The notes beneath the pieces are model-generated. The model was not told where the DNA came from and did not search any database. It saw only the letters and a list, made by a program, of their open reading frames with translations. This document shows, in pieces, positions 1 to 9,395 of a DNA stretch of 64,000 nucleotides. Location of the stretch: assembly GCA_949373155.1 (NCBI GenBank), contig CASICK010000003.1, forward strand, positions 1 to 64,000, written 5' to 3'. This DNA comes from an uncultured Synechococcus sp. (GTDB taxonomy: Bacteria; Cyanobacteriota; Cyanobacteriia; PCC-6307; Cyanobiaceae). The position numbers and the translations under genes were made by a program. Position 1 is the stretch's first letter. The number at the start of each line of letters is the position of its first letter.

Positions 1-684
1 CATCGCCCCATCGATGCTGTGCCCTGGGGGGCAGAGGATCCCCAGGAAGACGAGGTGGGGTTGGCCCGGCTCACGATGGACACCAACATGGCGGGCATTG
101 CTTTTCCTCAGCATTACCCAACGCATTTCCGCCGCGCTGTGCTCAACAGCACGCCCGAGTTTGAGCAGACGTTGCTTCATTTCACTCGCCTCACCTGGTT
201 GCATGAGGGAGCTGGTAAAAACCACCTGGTGATCAAAAATTCTGCGCACACCGCACGGGTTGCTTTGCTGCTGCGTCTGTTTCCGCGGGCCCGGTTTGTC
301 TATCTGCACCGGTGGCCGATCGATTCGATTCGTTCGCTTGCGCAGGTCAAGCAGCGGTTAGCTCAATTGGTAGGCCTGCAAGAGCCTCCATCCAGCCTGC
401 GACAAGTGGAGGAAACAGCGGCGGCCCATGACCAATTGCAAGAGGCCTTTGCGCGCTCGCGGCATTTGATCCCCAAGGGGCAGCTGGTGGAGATCGCTTA
501 CGACGACTTGGTGCAGTCACCGCTGAATACGCTGCAGCGGATTTACAGCGCTCTTAAAATTGGCGGCTGGGACTCTGCGCGCGAGGCGATTGCGGCTCGC
601 ATTGCCAAGGGCAGGGCGTATCAAGCCGAGCCTGTTGTCTTAGATCCGGAGGCTGAGCAACGCCTGCAGGAGTTGCTCAGCTGA
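1..684 (+). CDS. Sulfotransferase family protein (5' end outside window)
   Basis: The reading frame is open from the first base, so the N-terminus with the PAPS-binding P-loop is missing; 227 codons are visible. The segment FVYLHRWPIDSIRS (about nt 295-336) matches the strand-loop with the conserved Arg and Ser that contact the 3'-phosphate of PAPS in sulfotransferases, and the start of the visible part (HRPIDAVPWGAEDP) fits the region after the P-loop in Sulfotransfer_3-like proteins. It probably moves a sulfate group onto a carbohydrate or lipid; the acceptor cannot be read from the sequence. It converges on the minus-strand gene ending at 712. The family call is fairly safe, the substrate is unknown. 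Confidence 0.7.
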   Translation, partial: HRPIDAVPWGAEDPQEDEVGLARLTMDTNMAGIAFPQHYPTHFRRAVLNSTPEFEQTLLHFTRLTWLHEGAGKNHLVIKNSAHTARVALLLRLFPRARFVYLHRWPIDSIRSLAQVKQRLAQLVGLQEPPSSLRQVEETAAAHDQLQEAFARSRHLIPKGQLVEIAYDDLVQSPLNTLQRIYSALKIGGWDSAREAIAARIAKGRAYQAEPVVLDPEAEQRLQELLS

Positions 685-711
685 GCCGGAGGTGTCTCTA
701 TGGCGGACCGG

Positions 712-1623
712 TTACTGACCGAAGGCCACCTGACAGGCTGCATTGAGCAATTGGGCCTCATTGGCATTGAGCGGTGCTCCGCCGTTGAGGGTGCCATCGC
801 GGCAGTTGGCGTTGAAGCGCACGGTGTCGTAACCGTTGTCGGCTTCAAAGCTCACCACATCCCCAGTGGCCGTCACGCTGGGGTAATACAGCGAGTAATC
901 GGAGTTGGGGACTTCGATGTAGCTCACTTGGCTGGATTGAGCTGAATTCACCAAGCTGTTGATGGTGCCAAAGGTGGCCATGCCAGCAAGACCCCAGGCG
1001 GCTGCTTGGCCGGGATACCAACGCCAATTGTTGTAGTAAGACCCGCCGTACCAGCCGTTGTTCCAGGGGCGGTTGTTCGACCAGCTCGATCCGCTGTACC
1101 AACCGTTGCCGTAGCGATCCCAGTTGTTCACTGCATCGCGGCGGGTGTTGGAGCGGTTGTTCACCCGATCATTGCGGCCGCTCTGGCGTTGATCCGTGCG
1201 GCTGGTGCGTCCCTGCTGACGGGAATCAACGTTGCTGCTGCGCGGTTTGGCGCGTATCACGGGTGCCGCTACGCGCGCTTTGCCGGTTGCTGCTCGTGCT
1301 GCTGCGCGTGGTTTGGCGGTTGCTGCGGGTGGACTGCCGCTGCCTTGGCGGCTGCCGCTGTAGGAACTAAACCCGGTGCGGCCACTGCTGGAGCGACTGC
1401 TGGAGCGCGAACCACTGCTGCGGACTGCTGCGATCTCCGATCCCCGCCTCTCGAGCCGCCCCCGCCTCGACCGCCGCGTTGGCTGATCAGCAGCTCTTCT
1501 GTGGCAGACGTTTTGTGGCAAAGTTGGTGCGGCCTCAAAGGCGGAGAGGGCGGCTGCTGGTTGCAGCATCAGCAAAACGCCGATCGCTCCTGCCAGGCCG
1601 GTTCTTTTGGCTTTGTTCGTCAT
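712..1623 (-). CDS. Secreted Ser/Arg/Asn-rich protein, possibly with two compensating frameshifts
   Basis: A 303-residue protein of no family I recognise. A Sec-type signal peptide is visible (basic TNKAKR start, hydrophobic core, AALSA near residue 28). The middle is rich in Ser, Arg, Asn, Gly and Trp, and the C-terminal 100 residues look folded (SYIEVPNSDYSLYYPSV and a later C-x(n)-C pair). Its ATG overlaps the stop of the upstream gene (ATGA at 1620-1623), so the two form a coupled pair. Between about 1405 and 1530 the other frame reads as a more natural Gly/Arg-rich stretch (ATEELLISQRGGRGGGG), as if one base had been gained near an A4 run and one lost further on. Function unknown, probably periplasmic or cell-surface. 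Confidence 0.6.
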   Translation of the reverse strand: MTNKAKRTGLAGAIGVLLMLQPAAALSAFEAAPTLPQNVCHRRAADQPTRRSRRGRLERRGSEIAAVRSSGSRSSSRSSSGRTGFSSYSGSRQGSGSPPAATAKPRAAARAATGKARVAAPVIRAKPRSSNVDSRQQGRTSRTDQRQSGRNDRVNNRSNTRRDAVNNWDRYGNGWYSGSSWSNNRPWNNGWYGGSYYNNWRWYPGQAAAWGLAGMATFGTINSLVNSAQSSQVSYIEVPNSDYSLYYPSVTATGDVVSFEADNGYDTVRFNANCRDGTLNGGAPLNANEAQLLNAACQVAFGQ

Positions 1624-2122
1624 TTTTGAATGGCCTCCATGAGGCGATCGCAGCCGTTGTCAAAGCAAGACACATCCACACGGCCGTTGCCGGCAAAGGC
1701 CATGCCGAGGCGCGTGCGGCCTTGAATGGCATCCCCGCCTTGGGTGAGCACATCGGCCAGAAAGGTGGGATTGTTCACGCAAAAGGCCTTGCTGTTGAAG
1801 CAAAGCTCCTCTGTTTTGAAATTGATCGAGGCGTTTTTCACGGATGTCCACGGCGCGCCTGTTGCAGGCCCGTCCTTCGATGCGGACGTAGGGGTCTTCA
1901 ATCACGCGGTAGCTCACCGTGCGTGAGCCAAAGCGATGGCGATATTCCGTGGAATCATCCACATCAATGGCCTGCACTTGGCAGGAAAAGTTGGGGGCTG
2001 TTGGGGTGCTGCAGGTGGTGTTGATCACGTAAAGCTCCTCGGCGAGATACCGCTGGAGCACCAAGGCCGCTGCAGAGCGCCAGCAGAGCTGTCAGCACCT
2101 TGCTTCGTTTGGAAACAAGCAT
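1620..2122 (-). pseudogene. Frameshifted secreted protein gene
   Basis: Three pieces in two reading frames make one plausible secreted protein. An ATG at 2122 opens a good signal peptide (MLVSKRSKVLTALLALCSG). Near 2045-2055 the frame must shift by one base to continue as AEELYVINTTCSTPTAPN and on to EGRACNRRAVDIRE. At a T5 run (plus strand 1834-1838) it must shift again to reach NASINFKTEELCFNSKAF and the C-terminus GCDRLMEAIQK. Each repair needs removal of one base. Several Cys residues suggest disulfides in the periplasm. The 3' end is coupled to the next gene by an ATGA overlap. Either a true pseudogene or two base-calling errors; the protein family is not recognised. Confidence 0.6.
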
Positions 2123-2195
2123 GAAAGGGTGGGTGCGCGGAGGCGTCAGACCTCCATCCCTTCAAGATGGCCACAACGATTGCGGTGTGGTTGAA

Positions 2196-2465
2196 ATGTG
2201 CACCAATGGGATCAAGGAGCGCCGGCAACGCCTGCACGACATTCTGTTGGCCCTCGTGGCCCAACAGGGTGATTTAGAGCTGATGGATGGGGATCATCCC
2301 TCCGGTTTGGTGAGTGGGGGCAGCCGCGATGCGCCAGCCGATGCCGCCCGCTGGCTGGAGCGCAATCGACGGGTGTTGCAGCGTTATCAAGCGTTGGTGC
2401 GCACGGCGGTGACGCTCGATGCCCTGCTTGATGCAGAAGATGGCATCGCTCAGGAACCTTCTTGA
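2196..2465 (+). CDS. Small hypothetical protein
   Basis: An 89-residue, charged, mostly helical protein with no recognised domain. The C-terminal half (ARWLERNRRVLQRYQALVRT) looks like an amphipathic helix. The frame is open upstream and other starts are possible (ATG 2121, GTG 2187). I prefer ATG 2196 because the upstream part would oppose the start of the minus-strand gene at 2122. Its 3' end overlaps the end of the convergent transporter gene by 16 bases. Support comes only from composition and position. Confidence 0.45.
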   Translation: MCTNGIKERRQRLHDILLALVAQQGDLELMDGDHPSGLVSGGSRDAPADAARWLERNRRVLQRYQALVRTAVTLDALLDAEDGIAQEPS

Positions 2466-4009
2466 TGGAGCAGTTGTTGCTCGCGGCCAATGATCAACAG
2501 CAGCAAGCTGATCGCAAATAGCAGCCCCGTGATCACCGCCACGACCAACATCGTTCCTGCTAGTCCCTGGGTGTAGGCCTCTCGTAGCAGTTGCAGCAGC
2601 TGTTGAGACGCAGATCCCTCAAGCGAGATCGGGCTATTGCGCAGAAACAAACGAATCTGCTCATCGAGTTGGGGCAGATGTTCCAAGCCCAGACCTGCGG
2701 CTTGCATGCGGCTGTGCAGATCGTGGAAGCCAAAACCGCTAATCATCGTTCCGCTTGCAGCGAGCCCAAAGGCAAATCCGAGCTGGCCGCTGGTGGTGCG
2801 AAAGGCCAGCACCGATCCAAAGCAATCCATTGGTGCTTCCTGCATAAACAAGGCGGATTGCGGCACCGCCACAAAGGCCAGACCGAGGCCGGCCAGCATC
2901 AAGGCCGGCAGCAGCTGCCAATAGGGCGTTTGCACTTGCACGATGGCGAACAGGGCGAGGCCGAGCACCAGCGCCAGGCTGCCGCCCGCCATCAACACCA
3001 AGGTGCGCCGGCCAGGCCCCATCCAGCGCCCGGCGTAGATCCCTGCCACGCCAAAGCAGATTAGGAAGGGCAGCTGAGCGAAGGCCACCGCACTGGTGCT
3101 GTATCCCTGCACCAGTTGCCAGAAGTTGCTGGTTTGCAGCTGTACCACCGCTTGGGCCACATTCCAGCCGATCCCATTGATCACCGCTGCGGCAAAGAAA
3201 CCGCGCAGGTAAAGCCGTGGTGGAAAGATCGGTTCGCGGCTGCGGCGCTCAAGGTTGATGTGCAGCACAAACAACAACAGTCCGCTGCAGGCCGGCAGCC
3301 AGAAGCTGGGGCTGCGCAGCCCTAAAGCTGCGTGGTTGATGCCAAATAAAAACAGCACCATCGCAAGCGCGATACTCGCGAGGCCGGGAAGGTCGGGCTT
3401 GAGGGCGCGATTGCCTGGAATGGCTGGCAGCAGTGCGGGTAAGAGCAGCAGACTTGCGCTGCAAATGATCGGCACCAGCAAAAAAGACAGCCGCCAATTG
3501 ATGGTGGCCATCCAGCCACCGATCAGGGAGCCGCTGATGAAGCCCACCACGATCAGCAGGTTCCAGAGGCCGAGGGCGGCGCTCACGCCAGCGGCGGGCG
3601 TCACGAAGCGCACGCTGGCAAAGGTGCTGGTAAGCACAGAGCCGAGGGCGATGCCTGTGAGAGCACGGCCCAGCAAGAACAGGCCCGCCTCGCCTGACAG
3701 CATCGAGAGCAGATTCCCGACTACAGCCAGCAGCAGGGAGGCTGCCAGCACCCGCCGCCGCCCAAAACGGTCGCCGAAAAAGCCCATCATCAGCACCGAT
3801 GCGGCTTGAGCCAAGGTGGACACGCTGGCGCCGAAGGCCAACACAGCGCCATGCATCTGCAAGGCATCGCTGGCTTTCACCAAAGCGATATTGGCCACGC
3901 TGGGGTCGATCAGCTGCAGGCTGGCGAGGATGCCCAGAAAGGGGATGCAAGCTAGCGATTGCAATTCCCTCAAACTGCCTATTCTCAATGGGTTCTCACG
4001 CGTTCTCAA
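2450..4009 (-). CDS. MFS transporter, DHA2-like (14 TM)
   Basis: A 519-residue membrane protein with about 14 hydrophobic segments, the number typical of the DHA2 drug:H+ antiporter branch of the major facilitator superfamily. The MFS motif A is clear in the loop between TM2 and TM3 (GFFGDRFGRRR). The C-terminal segment ends in a long hydrophobic stretch and a short cytoplasmic tail. It most likely exports a small molecule by proton antiport; the substrate cannot be inferred. The start is a TTG at 4009, with another TTG a few codons downstream and no ATG nearby. It diverges from the GH116 gene, so the short space between may hold promoters for both. Confidence 0.8.
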   Translation of the reverse strand: MRTRENPLRIGSLRELQSLACIPFLGILASLQLIDPSVANIALVKASDALQMHGAVLAFGASVSTLAQAASVLMMGFFGDRFGRRRVLAASLLLAVVGNLLSMLSGEAGLFLLGRALTGIALGSVLTSTFASVRFVTPAAGVSAALGLWNLLIVVGFISGSLIGGWMATINWRLSFLLVPIICSASLLLLPALLPAIPGNRALKPDLPGLASIALAMVLFLFGINHAALGLRSPSFWLPACSGLLLFVLHINLERRSREPIFPPRLYLRGFFAAAVINGIGWNVAQAVVQLQTSNFWQLVQGYSTSAVAFAQLPFLICFGVAGIYAGRWMGPGRRTLVLMAGGSLALVLGLALFAIVQVQTPYWQLLPALMLAGLGLAFVAVPQSALFMQEAPMDCFGSVLAFRTTSGQLGFAFGLAASGTMISGFGFHDLHSRMQAAGLGLEHLPQLDEQIRLFLRNSPISLEGSASQQLLQLLREAYTQGLAGTMLVVAVITGLLFAISLLLLIIGREQQLLHQEGS

Positions 4010-4159
4010 TCAGGGCATCGCCAAGGGCGAAAGGGTGTGGGCTTGGCTGCCGGTGGTCCTTTAAGGATGCAGGGGCGAAGGGTTCAGGCGCCTTGCTCAC
4101 AGCAAGGCCCTGGCTCTTCTGGTCAGCTCTGGCAATCTGGGGCCACTCTCGGCCTCTGC

Positions 4160-6661
4160 ATGGCACCGCTCGGACTGTCCGCATTGCGTTCACGGCTGAG
4201 CCGCGGCTCATCAGGGAAGGGTTGGCAACCACCAGAAGCCAGCTGGAGCCGTTCGTTTGGCTTGGGCTGGCAGGCCCCGTTCACGGTGCGCTACGCGAGC
4301 AACCTCGACGATGGCCCCTGGCATGGGATGCCCCTTGGTGGTTTTGGTGCCGGTTGTCTTGGCCGTAGCTCCCGTGGTGATTTCAATCTCTGGCACCTCG
4401 ATGGCGGTGAGCATTGGTACGGCAGCATTCCCGATTGTCAATTCGCGCTTTGGGAAAAGCAAGGCGATCAGGTGCGTGTTCATGCGTTAGCGACAGAGCC
4501 AATGCGCGATGACTCCAGGCCGGAGTCAGGCAAGCCGCTGAGCAGTTGGCAGTGGTATCCCGCCAGTACGGAGGAGAACAGCACCGGCACCTATGCCGCT
4601 CGCTACCCCTTGAGTTGGAACCACTACGAAGGGGTGTTTCGCGCTGAAGTGAGCTGCGAGGCGTTTAGTCCGATCCTTCCTGGTGATTACCAACGCAGCA
4701 GTTATCCGGTGGCGGTGTTCCGCTGGACCCTGAGCAATCCCACCAACAAGCCTTTAGAGCTTTCGCTGCTGCTGAGTTGGCGCAACACGGTGGGCTGGTT
4801 CACGAACACCGATGCATCGGCGGAGGTGCACTTTCGCGATGACGGCAGCCCAGAGCACAACTACGCCCCAGCGATTGGAAATGGCGAGGGTCAGAGCAAC
4901 CGTTGGATCGATGCTGATGGCCTAAGCGGGGTGTTGCTCGATGGCAAGCGCTCAACGCCGCTGGCGGAAGGGGAAGGGCAGTGGTGTCTGGCTCTGCCAG
5001 ACACGCTGGAGGGTGTGGAGCTGATGCGCTGCAGCCGCTGGGATCCCAGCAGTGATGGTGCCGAGCTCTGGCAGCCCTTTGCCGCCGATGGTGTGATCCC
5101 CGATAGCAACAACGATCGCGCCAGTCGTAAGGGCGAGCATGCCAGTGCGGCGATTGCCGTGAAACTCACCCTGGCGCCGGGTGAAACCCGAGAGATACCG
5201 GTGGCGATCAGCTGGGATCTGCCAGTCACGAGCTTCGCCACAGGGGTGCGCGATCTGCGCCGATACAGCGATTTTTATGGCGCCGATGGCTGCAACGCGG
5301 CAGCGATTGCGGCAGAAGCACTGCGTGATTGGCGGTCTTGGCACGAGCAAATCGAAGCCTGGCAAGCGCCGGTGTTGGCGCGCAAGGAGCTGCCGGAAGA
5401 GTTGCGTATGGCTCTTTTTAATGAGCTCTATGACCTCGCCAGTGGCGGCAGCCTCTGGACGGCAGCTACCTCGAAAGATCCCTACGGCCGCTTTGGGGTA
5501 CTCGAGTGCCTTGATTACGCCTGGTACGAAAGCCTTGATGTGCGTTTATACGGTTCCTTTGCCCTGCTGCAGCTTTGGCCGGAGTTGGATAAGGCGGTGA
5601 TTCGCAGCTTTGCTCGGGCGATTCCTGCAGCCGATGCCACCCAACGGCCGATCGGTTGGTATTTCACCCAAGGCCGCGGCCGGGTAGAAGCAGATCGCAA
5701 GGTGAAAGGGGCCACACCCCACGATTTGGGAGCACCAAATGAGGTGCCATTTGATGCCACCAACTACACCGCCTATCAAGACTGCAATCTCTGGAAAGAT
5801 CTCGCCAGTGATTACGTCTTGCAGGTGTGGCGCACGTTCAAATTGGCGCCCACCGGAGAAGATCTGAGCTTTCTGGCGGAGTGCTGGCCCGCCGCGGTGC
5901 AGGCCCTGCACTACCTCAAGCAATTTGATGTGAATGACGATGGCCTGCCTGATAACGGCGGTGCGCCGGATCAAACCTTTGATGATTGGCCGCTGAAGGG
6001 GGTGAGTGCCTATTGCGGTGCGCTCTGGATTGCAGCCCTGGAAGCAGCATTAGCGATGGCTCAACGGCTGCAATTGGAGTTGGGGCTCGACACCGGGGAG
6101 GAGCAGCACACTTTTAGTGGCTGGCTGGGGCAATCACGCGCCAACTTCGACACGCTCCTGTGGAACGGTGAGTACTACGACATCGATGCTGAAAGCGGCA
6201 CACCGGTGGTGATGGCCGATCAGCTCTGCGGTGACTTTTATGCGCGCTTGCTGGATTTACCGCCCGTGGTGAGTGAGGCCAACAGCCGCAGCACCTTGAA
6301 GGCGGTGAAGGAAGCCTGCTTCGACAGCTTTGCTGGCGGAACGCTCGGGGTGGCTAATGGTTTGCGCCGCGATGGCACACCCTTAGATCCAAATGGCACC
6401 CATCCTTTGGAGGTGTGGACGGGGATCAACTTTGGAATCGCCAGCTATTACCGCTTGATGGGTGAGGGCAAAACAGCAGAAGCAATCTGCTCTGCGGTGG
6501 TAACCCAGGTGTATGGGGGGGGCTTGCAATTCCGCACTCCAGAAGCGATTACGGCCGTGAACACCTTTCGGGCTTGCCACTACCTGCGGGCGATGGCGAT
6601 TTGGGGCCTCTGGGCCACACACACCGATTGGGAAACGATTCCGGGTGCGCAGCGAGCCTAA
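4160..6661 (+). CDS. GH116 family beta-glucosidase / glucosylceramidase-like protein
   Basis: About 833 residues from this start. The N-terminal part (PWHGMPLGGFGAGCLGRSS) and the C-terminal alpha/alpha-barrel match glycoside hydrolase family 116, which includes human GBA2 and archaeal beta-glucosidases. The motif RFGVLECLDYAWYESLDVR (near nt 5490-5545) carries the Glu expected as nucleophile, and PDQTFDDWPLKG (near nt 5965-6000) carries the expected acid/base Asp. No signal peptide is evident, so it is likely cytoplasmic. The frame is open back to 3959 but that part opposes the transporter start; ATG 4067 and ATG 4160 are both possible, neither with a strong ribosome site. The true substrate, perhaps glucosyl-lipid or compatible-solute glycoside, is not known. 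Confidence 0.82.
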   Translation: MAPLGLSALRSRLSRGSSGKGWQPPEASWSRSFGLGWQAPFTVRYASNLDDGPWHGMPLGGFGAGCLGRSSRGDFNLWHLDGGEHWYGSIPDCQFALWEKQGDQVRVHALATEPMRDDSRPESGKPLSSWQWYPASTEENSTGTYAARYPLSWNHYEGVFRAEVSCEAFSPILPGDYQRSSYPVAVFRWTLSNPTNKPLELSLLLSWRNTVGWFTNTDASAEVHFRDDGSPEHNYAPAIGNGEGQSNRWIDADGLSGVLLDGKRSTPLAEGEGQWCLALPDTLEGVELMRCSRWDPSSDGAELWQPFAADGVIPDSNNDRASRKGEHASAAIAVKLTLAPGETREIPVAISWDLPVTSFATGVRDLRRYSDFYGADGCNAAAIAAEALRDWRSWHEQIEAWQAPVLARKELPEELRMALFNELYDLASGGSLWTAATSKDPYGRFGVLECLDYAWYESLDVRLYGSFALLQLWPELDKAVIRSFARAIPAADATQRPIGWYFTQGRGRVEADRKVKGATPHDLGAPNEVPFDATNYTAYQDCNLWKDLASDYVLQVWRTFKLAPTGEDLSFLAECWPAAVQALHYLKQFDVNDDGLPDNGGAPDQTFDDWPLKGVSAYCGALWIAALEAALAMAQRLQLELGLDTGEEQHTFSGWLGQSRANFDTLLWNGEYYDIDAESGTPVVMADQLCGDFYARLLDLPPVVSEANSRSTLKAVKEACFDSFAGGTLGVANGLRRDGTPLDPNGTHPLEVWTGINFGIASYYRLMGEGKTAEAICSAVVTQVYGGGLQFRTPEAITAVNTFRACHYLRAMAIWGLWATHTDWETIPGAQRA

Positions 6662-6779
6662 AAAGAACTCAGTTGAGTTGGACCTTTGCCATTTTTTGAC
6701 TCTCTGATGTTTATTGCTCTGCTGTCATCTCAGGCCTGCGGTTCCCGCAGTCCAGGCATGGAGCGTTGATGATGGCTCC

Positions 6780-7295
6780 ATGAATTGGCTTGTTCAGATG
6801 GGTGTGCTGCGTCGGTTTTTGGTTTCCTTGTTGGCGGCAGTGCTCCTGCTTCTGGTCACCCCAAACGCAGCCCTTGCCCAGGTGCATGAGCACAACGATG
6901 AGGCTGGTGCCCCGATGCTGCGCAGCCTCGAAAGCCTGCGCGACCTCGATTACGACAGCTGGCAGGCCGTTGCTTATCGCACTGGAAAGCCTGGAAACCC
7001 CGTAGTGCTGAGGATCGTTGGTTACCCCGGCAAAGTGAGGCTTGACCATCCAGTGCCTCTGTTAGTTCAGGCAGGAGTTAGGGAGTGGCAATTGGACGAC
7101 ATCACCCTCGAAAATCCAGCCCTTGCATCTGACGGTCGTGAAGCTGCCGCTGAATTTGCGCTCGATCCGCTCCTCGCTGATCTGAGCAACAACCGTCCTT
7201 TGCGTTTGTTCTTGCCTGGTGTATTTAATGAATTGCCCGTTCCTCCCTATGTGGTGGGCGAGTGGCGTGATGTACAAACTCAGCCGCTGAGCTGA
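6780..7295 (+). CDS. DUF3122-like secreted protein
   Basis: A 171-residue protein with a clear signal peptide (VLRRFLVSLLAAVLLLLV, cleavage near NAALAQ). The body (WQAVAYRTGKPGNPVVLRIV, GYPGKVRLDHPVPL) resembles the cyanobacterial DUF3122 family, whose function is unknown. An ATG at 6798 is an alternative start. The stop overlaps the ribD start by one base (TGATG at 7293-7297), so the two are probably co-translated, though no functional tie to riboflavin synthesis is evident. Likely periplasmic or lumenal. Confidence 0.7.
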   Translation: MNWLVQMGVLRRFLVSLLAAVLLLLVTPNAALAQVHEHNDEAGAPMLRSLESLRDLDYDSWQAVAYRTGKPGNPVVLRIVGYPGKVRLDHPVPLLVQAGVREWQLDDITLENPALASDGREAAAEFALDPLLADLSNNRPLRLFLPGVFNELPVPPYVVGEWRDVQTQPLS

Positions 7296-8413
7296 TGCTG
7301 GACGGCAGCACCCACTGGACCATCTGGATGCGCCGGGCGCTGCAGTTGGCAGCCCTGGCTGAGGGCCAAACCAGTCCCAATCCCCTGGTGGGTGCTGTGG
7401 TTCTGGATGCTCAAGGAGCCTTGGTTGGAGAAGGCTTTCACTCCAAGGCAGGGCAAGCCCATGCCGAGGTGGGCGCACTCGCTCAAGCCGGTGCTCGCGC
7501 CAAGGGCGGGACGATCATCGTCACGCTCGAGCCTTGCTGTCATCAGGGGCGAACGCCTCCTTGCTCGGAGGCGGTGATTCAAGCCGGCATTCAGCGCGTG
7601 GTTGTGGCACTCACGGATCCTGATCCGCGGGTGGCCGGTGGAGGCATTCAGCGCTTGCGGGATGCCGGATTGGAGGTGATCACCGGGGTGCTGGAGGCAG
7701 AAGCGGCTCAGCAAAACCGAGCTTTTGTCCATCGTGTTCAAACTGGCCGTCCTTGGGGCCTTCTCAAGTGGGCGATGAGTTTGGATGGCCGCATTGCCTT
7801 GCCGAATGGCGAAAGCCAGTGGATTAGTGCTCCTCCTGCGCGGGACTGGGTGCATCAGTTGCGCGCTGGTTGCGATGCGGTGATTGTGGGCGGCGGCACC
7901 GTACGCGCTGATAATCCTCTACTCACCAGCCGTGGTCGGCGCTCGCCAGAACCGTTGCGCGTGGTGCTGAGCCGGAGTCTTGATTTGCCTTCTCAGGCTC
8001 AGCTTTGGGACACAAGCCTGGTGCCAACGCTTCTGGCCCATGGGCCAGGTTGCGCTGATCATCCTTTTCCTGAGGGACCGGAACACCTTGAACTTTTGGC
8101 TAGCGAGCCGTTGGATCTTTTGCAGGCTTTGGCGGCACGAGGTTGCAATCGCGTGCTTTGGGAATGCGGTCCGGCCCTAGCAGCGGCAGCGCTCCAGCAG
8201 GGTTGCGTGCAGGAGCTAGCAGTCGTGATCGCCCCCAAGCTTCTTGGTGGTGCTTTGGCCCGCACGCCTCTTGGCGATTTGGGCTTCTCAGCGATGGATC
8301 AGGTGATCCCTCTTTCCTCGCTGTCGGCTGAGCGGTTGGGCTGTGATCTGTTGCTGCGATCTTTCTTTCCTGCCCTTGGTCCAGCCGTTCACGGGGTATC
8401 CCAAAGCGATTGA
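7295..8413 (+). CDS. ribD: Bifunctional riboflavin biosynthesis deaminase/reductase RibD
   Basis: 372 residues, usual length. The N-terminal cytidine-deaminase-like domain has the zinc motif HAEVGAL and PCCHQGRTPPC; the C-terminal domain (KWAMSLDGRIALPNGESQW, VGGGTVRADNP) is the NADPH-dependent reductase. Together they convert the pyrimidine product of GTP cyclohydrolase II into 5-amino-6-ribitylaminouracil phosphate in riboflavin synthesis, in the cytoplasm. The start overlaps the upstream DUF3122 gene by one base. The last 25 bases overlap the 3' end of the convergent aldo/keto reductase gene. Confidence 0.95.
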   Translation: MLDGSTHWTIWMRRALQLAALAEGQTSPNPLVGAVVLDAQGALVGEGFHSKAGQAHAEVGALAQAGARAKGGTIIVTLEPCCHQGRTPPCSEAVIQAGIQRVVVALTDPDPRVAGGGIQRLRDAGLEVITGVLEAEAAQQNRAFVHRVQTGRPWGLLKWAMSLDGRIALPNGESQWISAPPARDWVHQLRAGCDAVIVGGGTVRADNPLLTSRGRRSPEPLRVVLSRSLDLPSQAQLWDTSLVPTLLAHGPGCADHPFPEGPEHLELLASEPLDLLQALAARGCNRVLWECGPALAAAALQQGCVQELAVVIAPKLLGGALARTPLGDLGFSAMDQVIPLSSLSAERLGCDLLLRSFFPALGPAVHGVSQSD

Positions 8414-9345
8414 AGCGTCCAAGGACCGCCCTCCATCACCCAAAACGATCCATTGACGAGGCGGACGTTTTGATCGAGCGCTTCAATCTTCTCTAAATCG
8501 GAGATGTTGAGCTTGAGATCAGCAGCTCGTAAATTTTCAAGCAACCTTGAGGGCGTGACGGATTTAGGAATCGCTGAGATGCCCCGTTGTACATCCCATG
8601 CCAATACCACCTGGGCTGGCGAACATCCATAGGACTCTGCAATTGCTCGAATCACAGGATTGTCGAGTACAACCGGTGCATCTTTCGCTTTGAGGAATTC
8701 AGGCCGATCCATGGACCCGAGCGGGGAGTAGGCGGTGATCAGAATCCCTTCTGAAGCGCAGTACTCAAGAAGCTTTGGTTGTTGCAATAGCGGGTGGTGC
8801 TCTACTTGATTCACCTCTGGTTTCTGCTTGCAATGTGACACCAGTTGCTGCAACTTTTTCACCGAAAAGTTGCTCACACCAATGTGTTTCGTTAAGCCTT
8901 TGGAGCAGGTTAATTCCATCGCTTCCCATGTTTCGCTGATCGGAATTTGTTCCGGGGGGAGTAGATCATTGATCGATTCTGCAAAAGCCTTTTTTGGATT
9001 GATGCTCACCGGCCAATGAATCAAGTAAAGGTTTAGATACTCCAGGCCGAGATTTTGCAATGAATCTCTCAGTGCTGTTTCTACATAATCCTTCCCATGG
9101 CAATTAGACCAAAGTTTTGATGTGATCCAGAGCTCGGATCTTGTGACTTCATTGTTTTTAATGGCATCCCGAATGGCATCACCTACTTCCTTTTCATTGC
9201 CATAAACGCTCGCGCAATCAAGGTGGCGGTATCCAATCTTGATGGCTTCCCGTACTGCTGCATACACCTGTCCCTGATTGGACTTCCATGTGCCCAGGCC
9301 TAATAACGGCATCGGGTCACCGTTGGATAAGGATGCGTATTGCAT
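8389..9345 (-). CDS. Aldo/keto reductase
   Basis: About 318 residues forming a TIM-barrel NADPH oxidoreductase of the AKR superfamily. The catalytic tetrad is visible: Asp and Tyr in HLDCASVYGNE, Lys in WITSKLWSN, His in LYLIHWPVS. The cofactor-binding end (AIPKSVTPSRLLENL) is also present. The family reduces aldehydes and ketones; the natural substrate is unknown. The frame opens at 9399, but ATG 9345 gives the usual N-terminus (MQYASLSNGDPMPLLGLGTW). It lies just downstream of the channel gene on the same strand. Confidence 0.88.
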   Translation of the reverse strand: MQYASLSNGDPMPLLGLGTWKSNQGQVYAAVREAIKIGYRHLDCASVYGNEKEVGDAIRDAIKNNEVTRSELWITSKLWSNCHGKDYVETALRDSLQNLGLEYLNLYLIHWPVSINPKKAFAESINDLLPPEQIPISETWEAMELTCSKGLTKHIGVSNFSVKKLQQLVSHCKQKPEVNQVEHHPLLQQPKLLEYCASEGILITAYSPLGSMDRPEFLKAKDAPVVLDNPVIRAIAESYGCSPAQVVLAWDVQRGISAIPKSVTPSRLLENLRAADLKLNISDLEKIEALDQNVRLVNGSFWVMEGGPWTLQSLWDTP

Positions 9346-9395
9346 GGTTGTTATTGATTCTTTTATTGGCCCCACGCTAAAGCTGAAGTCTCGAC

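Noticed and set aside
7062..7855. Long minus-strand frames opposite ribD
   Set aside because: They are shadows of the real ribD frame, as are most other long antisense frames over core genes such as cobQ, psbC and pntA.
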